NCBI GenBank assembly: GCA_019722365.1
Contig: JADFUC010001889.1
Location: forward strand, 1,364,001 to 1,428,000
Reading direction: 5' to 3'
DNA: 64,000 bases
Source: Lithospermum erythrorhizon
Lineage: Eukaryota; Streptophyta; Magnoliopsida; Boraginales; Boraginaceae
Made by a program: the position numbers and the translations under genes. Below the pieces are notes generated by a model that saw only the letters and a program-made list of their open reading frames with translations, had not been told where the DNA came from and ran no database searches. This document shows positions 33,618 to 47,195 of this stretch, piece by piece (within the stretch, counting starts at the first letter, position 1; each line of letters opens with the position of its first letter).

Positions 33618-34649
33618 TAATAGATATATAACTTGTAATACTAACAAGATTATATCAATTTCAATGCAACTTAAGAATAATAAATGACTTGCAATACTAA
33701 CAAGATAATAACAAGATTCCACCATCCCAGTGATATTTGATGTGAAGAATGAATGAAAGTAATGTTCCTTTATTTATAGAATAGGAAAACAATGAGTCTA
33801 TGTGAAACCGACGCCTAGGCGTGAAACCGACGCCCAGCAATTCATGCTCGACTTCCGCAAACACCTACTCAGTTAACGCCTACGTACTCAACGTGCGCTT
33901 AGTTAAATGAACGTCCGCTAAGTTAATGAACCACTAACAAATGCGTACCTAAATTAATTCGAACAAATTCACCTAATTATTAAGGAACGCGGAGTCGGAT
34001 GAACTTTTGGTTAAAATCCCGCCTACTCCCCAATCTCTATTAAGTAGTGATCGCATACGGTACCCAACAAACGCTGACTCAAAACCCAAACGAATTAAAT
34101 TGCACTCCAACCAAATTTCCACTTTCCACATCTACTGACAGACACTTTCTTTATGGCCCCCATTAATCCAAAATCAAGTCTAATATAGCCCACGACAATT
34201 AGTCCGCATACATATTAGTTACCACAATGCTGAAATTTTAATCCTGATTGTTAACATTATAATCTACTCCAGTACTCCGTATAAGTTAAGTCCGTTGAAA
34301 GACGAAAGTCGAAAGCTGAAGTTTTTTCCATAGTTACCATATTATTATAAAAGATTAGTCCCCACAATTACTACCTCATAACAATCCATGGCAATTTTAA
34401 AACTGCGGCGAATCAATATTGCAATATCGTGATAACTAATAAACCAAAAACCCAAATTGCAATATCATGATAACTATCGACGGGATGAAATTATATGCAC
34501 GAGTCATTATTGAGCTAGATAGACCTAACTTGTCCCTGCAGGCAAGAGAGTTGACACCATAATTACAGTAGTAGTAGTAGTAGAAAGGCACTAATATAAG
34601 CTGATGGTGATCACTGTTCTGAAAATCCAGAATGCTTGCATGCTTGCTC
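33618..34649. other. 3' flank of USP-A, with a 19-bp tandem repeat
   Basis: GTGAAACCGACGCC is doubled at 33802-33838 (19-bp period). The surrounding 33780-34080 is richer in GC than the neighbourhood and may be a retroelement scrap, but no domain is seen. A GTA trinucleotide run lies at about 34567-34582. Confidence 0.45.
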
Positions 34650-37600
34650 CTATTTCTTTGTTTCCTTAGGCGGTTTCACAATTAGAATGGGGCAATGGGC
34701 ATGATGTGCACAATAGTCACTCACACTTCCTAAGAAAGCTCTGCATCAACCAAACAATTAATATTAAATAAAGTACATATCGGAATATCAATTTTAACAT
34801 GGATCCATTATCATAAGATATTAATAAATACTGAATAAGTTATATTAAGAGACATTATGAGAGGAGAGATTATTTCTATGATTTATTGATTGTATCTCTT
34901 TCATAGTATAAGATAATATCTCTCAATATGTATTAATATCTTCTGGATGCATTTCAGTATTCATGTAAAAGCAATGATGAGCAATATAATAGAAGGTATG
35001 GTATAAACCTCTTGAGGGAACTAAGACCGCGGCTACCCATAATTAGAAGATCAACATGCAAATCCTCTGCAGTTTGGCATATTATTTCCTTCGGATCTCC
35101 TTTTACAATTATGGTCTCCGCTTTCACCTATTTTTGTTGAGTAATTAGCTTAAATAAGAGATATAAGTATATAATAAAGCAAATTGATCTGAATTTGAGT
35201 ACCATATTCTCTTTGCAAATGGAAAGTGCACGAGAGAGTAGTGCCTTAGCATTCTCGTTCTGGGCTTTCACCATTGCTTCCGACACAGTTGGTGTCGCAT
35301 ACACACCTACTATTACATACATATCACATCAACTTTAATGAGAGAACAAATCAACAAAACTATAAAATGCAAATATGAGAGAACAAATTAAATTTTGGAC
35401 CAATTTATTACTCCTGATGATATTACTAAAAATTATCTAATTAGATTATATTTGTCGACAAGTGCAAAATTGTATGGATAGAGTCCTCGTTGTGTATCTT
35501 GACTAATCGATCGTTTCCATGAGGATTCCAATACGAGGTTGTGTAGATATCTAGATATCTCCGGGTATTCGTTAATCATGTCCCTTTGATTATTAGTTCC
35601 TCTAATTCTATGAATTTTCTTACGATACTCTTTTCAATTCTCTGCTATAATTTAATCGGGATCATCGCTACCAAAATTAATTTATTAAGATAATAATTAA
35701 TTTTATTTTTTTTAAAATGAAACACATATATTAATCAATAAAAATAAAAACATTTTTAGGCAATTAACTCCAATACAAAAAGTTGTATCGACATAAATGA
35801 TTAAATCAAGAAAATTCTTAATTTCCCAACATTCCATCAATTAGTAACCCAAATTTAATATTTAATTAATTTTATTAAATGAGAGAGAAACCACATGGTA
35901 TAAAGCAACTGATTATTTGAATGAAAACGCCGATGTTAAAAATTAACGTAGCTGCTAAACGGCGATCTCAAAATTGTTAAATACCGATCTCAAAAATATG
36001 ATTAGATAAATTTAACCTTAATATATTTCATTGATTAGAATCTTAATACCTATACTCATTAATTTACTAAAATTTGTTTCTTTCTATCAGATTGAAATTT
36101 ATTTTTCAAACATTTAAATCTATTCCAAAAAGATTCTAAAATTAAAATCTAAAAACATCATGTCAAATATATTTGAACCAAACACAAAGGACTGAAATAT
36201 AAAGGACTGAAATGGGGAAACCAATCCCATCTAGAAACAATATATACCTAAAAGTTTTATACTCAAATTTTATTGTATACTTAAATTTTATTGGAAGATT
36301 TTGATTAATTTAGGAATAGCTAAATTTGAATATTTATTTTATTCAAGTTGTTATCAATTTGAATAGTGAATCTAAATAAAAAATATATAACTTTCCTATT
36401 ATAAGAGAATTATTTTAATATTCATATAAAAAAGTAATATGGATATAATAGTCTAATATATTTCTTAGACCAACATTTAGCAATTTTGAGATTGGCATTT
36501 AGTAACTCCCAAAATTAAATACGATTAAAATATTACTCCCTCCATTTTAATTTACTTGATCATGTGTACTCAGCTTTCTTTTATTTACTATTATAATTTC
36601 AATGTAACTTTATCTTATTGATCTTTCGACTTTTATCTCTGAAGTCCCAAAAGTTCCCAAGTCAGTTCATCAATAAAGTAATTTTTATCTTCATAATCAA
36701 CTAAAATATTTTTTTGATAAAATAGTTTTTAGATAAGGCGAATGGCAGAGATCACTAACGTTTCAAAAAAATTTCACTTATATCAATTTCCACGCTTCGC
36801 ATCTATCATATATGACGGTATCCATCATATATGATGACTCATGTTTAAAAAAGTGGACCCACGCCACCACTTCGCTAAAATAACACGCTCATTGTCGAGG
36901 ATCCGCTAATTTAACGAAACGTGAATTTGGGGTCCACACATGCTTTCCACCTTCTAAAACCCCTCAAATCTTTATTTTATTTATACACAAACACCCAAAT
37001 CTTATTTTTAATTACACTTTCCTAAACTTCTTCAACCTTCCAATCTCTTTCTTCATTCTATTTTCTTCGTCGCAATGGAGTGGCGCCAGAAAAATATTTC
37101 AGTAAATATCAAGAAAGAGATGCGTAGCGTGTTTCTCGAAACTTGGAGAATCCAGACGTGTTTTCTATTGCTGTCTAACCGAGGTCACATATTTAAAGAT
37201 TTGATGTATGTGGACTAAATTACCTTTCATTAAACTAACAAATTTCAACAATGAATCCGTGTTAAAAAATTGAGCGATCATACATAGCGATCTAAAACCC
37301 GAAATCTTTTAGAAACGTTAATAATATCCCTACCATTTGCTCTTTTAGATATATATATTACTCAACCCTCCCTAATACATACTCCATATCAAAAAATACT
37401 GCAAGTTTTGGAATATTGATCATTCAAATAAAAAACAGAATATGAAATGAAGGCCGACAGGAGCGGACCTATATATGTTCCTGAACCATCTTGAACATGT
37501 TTGGACCTATATCTGTTCCTGAACCATCTTGAACATGTATAAAAACATGCATAAAAGTCATTTAGTAATTTACTATCGATCTTTGTAAAGATTAACTTCT

Positions 37601-38125
37601 AGTCCTTTGCAAGACCATATTTATTTTCTATCTATGCATTAGCATCTTAACTACTCTAAATTCATTTTTATAGTTTATTATGACCTAATTACAATTACTC
37701 ACTTTTAATGGTCTAAGATAACATTTAATCATTTTAACAAATTTTCTTATCCCATAATAAAAAGTTTATTGAAAATAATTTGTTAATAGTATAAAAATCT
37801 CAAAAAAAAAAAATCTATATTTCTAACTACCAAAATCCACTTAGTGAGCTAAATCCGCCCCTGAATATTGATTTGATGTACCTGGCCCAGCAGCGTAGTA
37901 AACAAAGGGATAAATTGGAGGTTGGGCATGGACTAGAATCAGCCTGGTCAACTCCTCCACATGACCCATACGATGTCGTTTTATAAGGTAATCCAAACTC
38001 CATTGGAGAGCATAGCAGCTTCCATCACTCTCATCTAAGGCCACCATAACTTTCAGAATCTTCTTCTCTTCTAAATCTAGTGATCGTTGTTCACTACTTC
38101 CACCACTACCCTCCATAGTTTCCAT
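34650..38125 (-). CDS. Universal stress protein (USPA-like), gene A
   Basis: Minus-strand exons 38125-37882, 35306-35203, 35127-35009 and 34740-34650 join (phases 1, 0, 2) to 185 residues plus stop. The Usp fold starts at KVMVALDESDGSCYALQWSL (about 25-45), which carries the conserved Asp of the ATP site, and continues with LILVHAQPP. The end shows VDLLIMGSRGLSSLKRAFLG: the ATP-binding motif Gly147-x2-Gly150-x9-Gly160-Ser161 is complete, followed by VSDYCAHHAHCPILIVKPPK. Such small cytosolic proteins bind ATP/AMP and often dimerise; in plants they respond to stress, but the exact role here is unknown. Intron 1 is 2.6 kb because of insertions (a MITE end at 36536, a Mutator-like element at 36736). 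It is the divergent paralog of gene B at 41796. Confidence 0.93.
36736..37342. mobile_element. Non-autonomous Mutator-like element with 9-bp target duplication in USP-A intron 1
   Basis: The left end (AGGCGAATGGCAGAG..ACTAACGTTTCAAAAAAATTTC) and the complement of the right end (GAGCAAATGGTAGGG..ATTAACGTTTCTAAAAGATTTC) form imperfect inverted repeats of about 45 bp. The flanks TTTTAGATA at 36727-36735 and 37343-37351 are a perfect 9-bp duplication, the Mutator hallmark. The inside looks like a captured promoter and leader (TTTATTTATACAC near 36977, pyrimidine-rich leader) leading to an ATG at 37075 and a 47-codon frame ending at 37218. No transposase is present. It is 607 bp long. Confidence 0.85.
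37075..37218 (+). CDS. 47-codon ORF carried by the Mutator-like element
   Basis: The frame begins MEWRQKNISVNIKKEM and ends FKDLMYVD. It lies antisense to the host USP-A gene inside intron 1, behind a leader-like sequence (CTTCAACCTTCCAATCTC..TTCTTCGTCGCA). I do not recognise the protein. It could be a captured first exon or chance. Confidence 0.2.
   Translation: MEWRQKNISVNIKKEMRSVFLETWRIQTCFLLLSNRGHIFKDLMYVD
37465..37538. repeat. Two-copy 38-bp tandem repeat in USP-A intron 1
   Basis: GGACCTATAT(A/C)TGTTCCTG.. occurs at 37465 and 37503 with one difference over 36 bp. Confidence 0.95.
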
Positions 38126-39345
38126 CTCTCTCGATGAAGTCTTTTTGGCAACAATTAATTTTGTAATGAATTGTTACAAATTGAAGAAATGAAAAAGAAG
38201 ATAGACATGAAGAAAAAGAAGGTGAGTGCTATAATGGTTGCATGCAATTAATAGATTAAGAGGATGGACAAATGGAGAGCATGCATGGATTTCATATTTT
38301 CTTGCATGCATGTCGTCCATGAATGATGAATAATAAAGACGCCAAAGGAAGCCACGTTTTTCGATAACTAATCCATAATACGCTGCACGGACGGCTCGAT
38401 CGATTAGCCAAAACGAACCGAATCTATTTCGGCTTGCTTCAAATACCGAACCCAATCGTCCGTTCCGATCGTTCTCTCATCGTGGGTTCCGTTCGGTTTC
38501 GTTATGTTTCGAGTTTGAGACAATTTTTGAGCCTATTGTCTCAGACTCAACAAATTAAGTCCTAAACTAGAATGTAATACATGTAATTTAAATGAACTCC
38601 TTTTTAAGACACTTATATAATCTAGTATTCTATATACACATTCAATATACAATACCAATTTTTTACATATCTTGTATTTCATATTATTAGTTTTAAAGAT
38701 TTATATATATCTTATTTCATTATATCACTAATGAACAAAGCTAAATCTAAATCCAATTCCTTCTTAAAATGAACATGTAAACAGCTTACAAGATCTTGAA
38801 AATGATAATAAAACGAAAATTGAGAAATCTACATAAAATTTATAAATTGGTTTTATTTCCAAGATTTCAGCGTCGAACCTAAATAAGTTCGTTCTCCTAG
38901 ACGCTAACCTAAATCGGTTCGGTTCCGATCGGTTCCAAAAATTTCAGTTATTTTCGGTTCGATTTCGAATTTTATGTACACCTCTAAGTGACAACTAGCC
39001 TAAATCAACCTAGAATAAATAAACCTAGAATCAAGTCAATCTAACTTATTGATTTCAAGAAATTAAATACAGAATAATGTCAACGTATTTCTTTGCCATA
39101 CCAAAGATTATACTCCTATATGACATTTAGCTTACTATTGAGCATGATGGTCAATCGAAACATGCTGAATTGAAAATTTGATCTTTAATTACCGTAAAAA
39201 GTCTATAAATCAATAATATCGGTGGTGAATAATTTACTAATTAATAGAGTTATTAATTTATCGAATATTAATTAAAGACTTTATTAACATTAGGACAAAA
39301 AAAATTATTATCTCAAAAAGTTTATTAATGTATCAATTAATAATT
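38126..39345. other. Divergent USP promoter side and GGTTC-rich repeat
   Basis: The region near 38126-38260 should carry the minus-strand promoter of USP-A. Between about 38390 and 38960 GAACCGAA/TTCGGTTC-type words cluster at both ends (for example TTCCGTTCGGTTTCG at 38488 and CGGTTCGGTTCCGATCGG at 38915), in inverted relation. This suggests an eroded terminal-inverted-repeat element of about 570 bp, but no clean ends were found. Confidence 0.4.
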
Positions 39346-39760
39346 TAAAATATGATCCCGAGTCGAAAAGGACCGAAAATATGATCTTCACCCAAACGGA
39401 AGCAAAATACGGTTTCGTAATCAATCAAATATGCTAGTGAGTCGAAACGGGTCGAAAATACGCCCTCAAACGGCTAAAAACTCGCCTGGTCGAACGGGAT
39501 CGCAAAATATGATCTAAATAGGAAGAAACGGACCAAAAATATGATTCTAAGACTAAAACGGGTCAAAAAAATGATCTCGGTCGAACATCATAAATATGGT
39601 CTCGGTCTAAATGTACCAAAACTGGCCTCGACTCAAACAAGGCCGAAATATTGTCTCTGCTTTTAAATCCAACCAAAATATGGTCCCAATAAATAAGTCG
39701 AAAAATCTGTCTCAATAAACGACCGAAAATACGGTCTCTGGTCCCAGTCAAAAACGGCAC
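39346..39760. repeat. Degenerate minisatellite, unit about 26-31 bp, about 13 copies
   Basis: A unit close to ACCGAAAATATGGTCTCGGTC(T)AAA recurs near 39346, 39371, 39402, 39448, 39500, 39531, 39561, 39587, 39616, 39642, 39670, 39696 and 39721. Copies differ at many places, so the array is old. Confidence 0.75.
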
Positions 39761-40763
39761 ATCCATTTTGACGGGCTTAAGTTGAACCTGAAGATATTAC
39801 TAAAAACAATTGTTTCTCCACAACAATTTCGAAGTTCTACCCTCGGAACTCTGCTGGGTAAAGCACTCTCATGCATTCAAACGCTAAAGAAATATCGCCA
39901 AATGCAAACTCTTTAGACGCATTCTCTTGATTTTGCGCCTAAGGCCTTATTGAAGCCTTTACAGAATTATTATTGACTAGGATGAAGGACAATGAGTCAA
40001 TTATTATTGTTACGGACGGTTTCTTCACACATGTTGGATATAGGCTCTTTTGTCACATCAAAACCACTCAATATTGGAAGGAGCTTGAAGATCAATGGAA
40101 AATAAGAAATATTAAAAGTCTTTGACACCTCTTATATCGGATGCTTGCTAATCTTTCATGCCACGATCCAAACTTTTAACTCATAAGATCTTATGTCTTT
40201 ATTTACCAAGCAATAGCCATCATGGAAATATAAGCCCCAGGGCAAACTACTATACATGTGTTTAATCCATCGGGAGGTTACATATCAAAAACAAAACAAA
40301 AATAGGTACACAACGTTCAGTTCGGTCCTGACCGTTCTCAAGCAACCATAATATATATCAGCTAGACCAGCTCAAAACAACCCGTTCGACTTGGAAGATC
40401 CAACCCACCTATAGTTTGACCAGTCTAAACAGAAATCATCTCAACCAGAATCCAAAAACATAAAATTACTTTGTCGATGGTTCAGTAGCCTGATAACATC
40501 TAACTCAAACTTTCACAAAGAGATTGAATTCTATTCTTGTTGGACATATATTATTCTACTTTATTCGTAGCACTTATTCTAGCTGTCTTTAGTTAGAAAT
40601 TTTTGTATTCGTTATTTGTAATACACACAATATATGTATTCATAACTTATAATGCTATGTAATCGTACTCTTTATCGCTAATTTAAAAAAACATAAAATT
40701 AATTTAAAGTAAAATTAGAGAAAAGTTAACTAGAAAAATTCAGGATTAAATATTTAAATTATA
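39761..40763. other. Intergenic DNA, no gene seen
   Basis: Nothing recognisable apart from short frames with stops (about 39950-40200); moderately GC-richer than its surroundings and possibly retroelement-derived. Confidence 0.4.
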
Positions 40764-40990
40764 CTACCTCCATTTCAAATTAATTGATTTTCTCATTTTT
40801 TGGGACACAACTTTAATCATCAATTACTTTTTATGTATATTATGAAACATAAAAAAAAATACTATGGTGTTATGTTTAAAAACCAAATTCAATAATATCA
40901 ATTTTTATATTTTTCGCACGAATAAAATTAATTTATTATAAAGTTTCATGATACAACGGCCAAAACGCCAATTAATTCAAATGTAAGGAA
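40764..40990. mobile_element. Stowaway-like MITE, copy 3
   Basis: The left end CTACCTCCATTTCAAATTAATTGA and the complement of the right end TTCCTTACATTTGAATTAATTGG match over about 23 bp with a few changes. TA flanks both sides. The 227-bp interior differs from copies 1 and 2, so it is another subfamily. Confidence 0.65.
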
Positions 40991-41795
40991 TACGTCTTGG
41001 GATAATAATCTTGGATGTTGTGACCAGATTGTTTAGGTCGGTGAGAACCGTCAATTTTTTGCCAATCTTTTGCCAAAGTTGGTGCGTAACGCTACCGAAT
41101 TAAGCAGCTGGTTTTGGATATGCACAGAAAATGTGTGCGCCCATATTTTTCTTCTATGTACATTGAATTTAGCATCGGAAATAATGACGCATTGATTTTC
41201 CCATTTTTATTTGGCAGCACACATGTCATATTCCGATCTCGATGACCAAGTTTTTTTTAGTTTTTTGTTAACATTTAAGACTACAATTAATATTGAGTAG
41301 AATAATAAATCCTAATTTTTTTATAATAAAGATTCAAATCGTTGATCTCAATAATTAAAGGATATTAGATCAACATTTGATCATTCAACTGTCTTCAGTT
41401 AACTTGAATGTTGATTACACAGTACTATTTATAGTTTGTTTGGTAAAAATTATAAAGTTTGTAGTGATGCAATAATAAATACGTAGTATATTGTAAAAGT
41501 AATAATTTTTCTTCATTAATTATAGTAAGTAACCTCTATACCAATACAAATTCTGTGGATTGCTTATACAACTAATTTATAACTATAAACATTATTATTA
41601 TATTTATACAAACTCAGTCCTCACTTTTGTCAAAAATACAGAAACTAAGTATACAATTATCTCCTTATCTTGAGTAACATAAATGACCATCTCAACCCGC
41701 CTTTATAATAACATGCTAAGAGATTTCAGAACAAGGTAGGAAGTCCCTCATACAACATTAGATAGCACCAGTACATTGGAAAAATATAAAGTTAG

Positions 41796-44700
41796 ATGGA
41801 AACAAGTAGTGCTAAAGGAAACTTCGCTGCTAGTGGTGGTGAAGCAAAAGATGAGAGGGTGGAGCTACAACATGGAGCCTCGAAGATGAAGATCGTTGTA
41901 GCCATTGATGAAAGTGATGAAAGCTTCTATGTACTCAAATGGGTTCTTGAAAAGTTCTTTAGGCATTCAACTACAAGTTCAACACCTGAAATGGCTCAAG
42001 ATCATCACCTCTCCATCTTGCATGTTATGCATCGTTACCCTCAATATGTCTTCCCGGGTGCACCAGGTCTGGGTACATATTATCTCAATGTTTTACTCTT
42101 ATTTCAAAAAAATTAATATTATCTCCTTCTTAATTCAAATGTTATTCGTTTAATGAATTCGATGATGATCCTAAATAGTTGATGTTATACAAATAAACTT
42201 GTTAAATGTTTAAAAACTGATGTGTCGTGTCGATACAAATTTTTTTTTGACAAATTAATGCTAATTAAATGAACTACTATTGCTACAAAAATACTTCAGT
42301 ATATTGTGAAAAACTTCACGATTAAATTGAGATATTGGGATGAAGTAACATACTTGTTGCGAAAAATGATAAACTTATTAGGTAAATACTTCTCCTCTTT
42401 CGAAAAAATTTATTTTTCCATAATAGTTGAATCTCAATGTAATTTTTTATATTTTCAATATAATTTTTTACAATCACAATATAATTTTTTACAATCCCTT
42501 AATAAATCACTTTTCATTTAAACAATCATTTTTTTTTTTGAAACGGACTAAATAGTTGATTTAGTAAAGTTTAAATGATCATTCAAATTGAACAAATTAC
42601 AAAAAATTCATATTATTTCAAAATTGAAAACTTGAGAAATTTTTAGCTGAGAACTTTGTTTTAATCAATTTTTTTTTTGGTTTTGTAGCGGTGATTCCGG
42701 CAGTTTCAACTGCTAATAGAGGCCAAAAGGAAAGCGCTGCAGCTCTAGTCTCTCAAGCTGTGGCAATATGTCAAGAGAAGAAGGTAATGTATTCATCTCT
42801 CTCTATATATATGGGCTTGTTTCCTTCTTTCAAGCGATCGAACTAACACTTGGGGAAATGGTCTTAACGAAGAGTATAATCAGATTTTTGATAAATGTTG
42901 ATTAAAACTAAAAGACTATTAAATACAAATCCTATAATATATGATTTTACATGCAAATAAAATTATTTTATTATAGGGACTCTATTGCTTAAGTCGAATA
43001 TGTATATTAAATGAAGATTCTACTTAATAAAATTATTAAGTTTGATATATATAAAATCAATACATTATTTTTACTTGAATAATCAAAAACATGTTAATAA
43101 TAATAATTCTTTGTTTAAAATATTAGCTATTTGTATTTTTTTTCTTCAAATTTGTACAATTTTATTTGAAATTTGTTTGAAACATGTAGAATTTGATCTT
43201 GTTGAAATTTGTAAAATTTTCATATTTTTCTTTAAAAATTATACATGTATAAAAGTAATTGAGTTTGTAATTAAAAATTCAATCAAAGTTGAAGAATTTT
43301 TAAATTTCTTGTTTGAAACATGTAGAATTTGATCATATTGAAATTTATAGCTAAATAATTTACATATAGTAATTAAAAATAATATTGGGAAGGAAAGAGT
43401 ATAAGTTAAATTCATTATCACAATGTTTAATATGAAGAAGCAAAGAAACCTATCAGATTGTCGTTTAATATGGAAGAATTAGAAGACTTCATTATTTTAA
43501 GTTAATACGAGTATTTATATAATATACGATGAAAAATATTTAAAGTATTAATATGTTTAACGAATTTATTAAAAATATTATAATTATATTCAAATCAATA
43601 TTATATAATATAAATTAGAATGACAAAGTTTGTTAATTTGATTATTAAAAATTAATCTAGACAAGCTTTTTTTGATGGATAAAAGTATTCAAATTATGTA
43701 TGAATGATGTAATAATTATGACAAGTTGACATTTTAATTTTGAAATTAAATATTTTATAAATTTTTGTTATATTATTATGTGAAATATGTATATCAACAT
43801 ATAATATTTTCAACTTATGTTATCAAGTAATGTAGTAATTTTATCTAACCAATTTTTGTATATCAATTATTAAAGATCATAAAATTTGTTAATTTTAATC
43901 AAGCAGTAAATCTCTTAACATGAAGGTAATAAATATGTAGTAACTGGTAAGTTATCAATTTGATATGGAGTTTTAAATAATTGTGATTATTGAAAAGAAA
44001 TTGAACGATCTCTTTAAAGAACGAATTTTATTTAATATTTATAAATTTGAATTTGTGGTTGTCGAAGCTTTACATAATTTTAACTATTGAAAAGCAAAAT
44101 CCATGAATATTTTGTAGATGGAGGTAACATGGAGTCTTCAATTTTTAGTTTTGTTTGGCTGAAGCTTAAATAATTTCACTATCAACAAGAAAATTGAACA
44201 ATCTTTTTGTAGATGGACGCGAATTTAGTATTTTATAAATTTTAAATTTTGTGGTTGACTTTTAAATAATTTTAACTATTCAAAAAGAAAACATCAACCC
44301 TTTAAAAGAAGATAGTATGATTTTCATAATTTTTAAGTTTTGTCAAGCTTGAAGTTTCAAAATAATTTTATTATTGAAAATAAAATTGAACGATCTATTG
44401 AGATGGGGTGTAGTATGTGGTGTATTCATTATTTAGTGGTTAAGTTCTTACTAATTCGACTATTGAAAAGAAAATCAACAATCTTTGTGAGACGGAGGTA
44501 CTATATATATAATATTCATAATTTTAAATTTTTGTTGGTCGAGATTTAAATAATTTTAATTATTGAAAAGAAAACAGATTTTAAACAATATAATATTCAT
44601 AATTTTAATATTTAAATGGTTGAAAAATTATATTGGTTATTTAGTTAGATTTTTTCAAAGATATAGTGATCAATAATTACTTGACATAATTGGTTTTAGT

Positions 44701-47161
44701 AAGAATGTATTAGAAGTAAACATGTTCAAATATTTAATGGTCACAATTGTCTAGTAATTGTCTTAGTTAGTATTCATGTTTAAATAGAAGAATTTTGTAT
44801 CCGTGAAAAAATATATTATGATTGCATGCATCAACATAGTTCTTTAAACAATTCCCTAAAAATTATAACAACAAACAATTTGTACATCAAAAAATATTTG
44901 ATTCCAAATTTATAAAGGACAACTAATAAAAATTCAAAACTTGACAATCTTTAAGTGATGAAGGTTGTCCCACATATTAAAAGTACAATATTATTGAAAC
45001 TATAATTCTTAGAAAATTTAAGATAAACATATGCGTATAATTTTCTTATAATCTTATTAGCTTATTATTGCCATTATTTTCAAACCATGTGATTCATTTT
45101 TAAATTCAAAAGGATGTGTTTACACTAATAAAAAAAATCTCATTCCCTGTGTAATTACTCATTATGAGTGAAAAATATAAAGTTAATTTTTTATTGACCG
45201 AGATAATGATGCTTTAATTTTTATGTCAATAACATATAAATTTTGCTTATTATGATATATTTTGTTACTAATATATATGAAATAATAATTACAAATAGTA
45301 ATTTAACTTGATGGATACTGATTTTATTTTATTTTTGAAAACTTCATGATATTTCTAAATTATCATTATTAGATTTATTTTACTATAATAATTTAATTAT
45401 ATTTTATACATATTTCATCTTGTATAGTTTTATAAAACTATTAATAGGTCCTACCTTCTAAACTAGGTGGTGGTTTGTTCATGTTTATTAAAATTAGATA
45501 ATTTAGATAATTTCAATTATTACACATAAAGTTTCATATTCTATTATGCTAATATATGTATAATTTAAGCAAACTGTTTTGTTTTCAATTTTTTATTTCA
45601 AACAATAATGTGGATATTCAATTAGTTATATATACAAGGCAAATATGAATTATAAATTTTACATTATTGAATTTTTACTAGATATCACATTAATTTACAT
45701 TATTTCTTTATTTTACCCATATATTGAATATTAAGAGAGAAATATAACAAGAGAAATTAAATTGAAAATAATAAGGGAGAACTACTCAAATTAAAAATAT
45801 CAAGAGCATTAACAATGTATCCAAAATACCAGACATAATAGACAAAGCAAAAGAATTCACATTTGGGGACATAATTGATAAGATTGATACTTTGACAAAT
45901 GTAACATCATTATGAAAACTTAAACTCCATTTATCTGAAAGTGAGTTCACAATTAATTCTCGAATTTAAATGTAATGTTGATATATACTATTACTTAAGT
46001 ATTTACTTTAACTATGCATAATAGTTCTCTAATTTAGGCAATAAATCAAGTAGAGTAAGATACCAAAAGGTTAACATTGGCTTTCTTAATATTCTTTTAG
46101 TTGAGACAAATTAGTAATTTGAAATCATTATGAGTGAATAATTATAGATAATAAAAAAAAATAGAATTATACGCTAAGAAAAAAAATGTGTCGATCAACA
46201 AAGAATAAAAATAATAAACAAAAGACAAAAGATGGAGAAAAGACAATTGAAGATATCAACTTTAATTAAAAAATAAAAAGACAAAAGATGGAGAAATTTT
46301 GACGATTTAAGAATGAAAATTAAATTGTTAGATAACAAAATTTAAAATATGTGTAATATTTTCGCTTTTTACTTATTTCATAGCTTTTAGGAATTTGGCG
46401 TCGAAGATCCTCTACCTCCTCATGAAAGCATCCCTTAGTGTCTCACATATAATATCAGACATTAAGGCCGTCATTTACTATAACTATCAATGATCTCCCA
46501 TAGTTACATGGGATATAATTTTATAAAGGTAGAAGCTACCTAAATGAGGCCCTAAGATGAGGTAGACACCTAAATAAGTGCACGTAAGAAAGAGTAGACG
46601 ATCTTTTACAAGGAAATTGATACTCTTTAAAATATATAAAAGTGTATTTATTCATAATTTTAATTTTTTATTACAATTTTATATTACCTTTTATAATTAT
46701 AATGTTGAAATCACATGTAATAAAAGTTTCATACAATTTTATATTGTCTGCATATTTTATAATTATAATAAAATTATGTATAACAAAATTATCAATGCGC
46801 ATAAAGTACCTTATTACTAGTAAAGGTTCAAATTTGAGTTCTTACAATTAAAATATCGGACCGTGTCAAGGTTATAATTTATGTCTCAAAAACGAATGAT
46901 ACTTACTACTCCGTAATAAGTAGTAGGTTTTTAATTATTCGAACTTTCTAATTTCAGAGATACAATATTTTTGAAATTTGTTTATTTCAAAGATACAATA
47001 GAAACCATAATTATGAGGATTTTAATTTGTTAACAGGTTGTAGCAGAGACCATAATTCTAGAAGGGGATGCAAAAGAATCAATATGTCAAGCTACAGAAG
47101 ATATGCACGTTGATCTTCTTGTTGTAGGAAGCCGTGGACGTGGCAAAATAAAAAGGTAGAG

Positions 47162-47195
<34 letters not shown>

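Noticed and set aside
39950..40200. Possible gag-like or gene-like segment (WKELEDQWK..)
   Set aside because: Only a few codons look protein-like and stops interrupt all frames; no family could be named.
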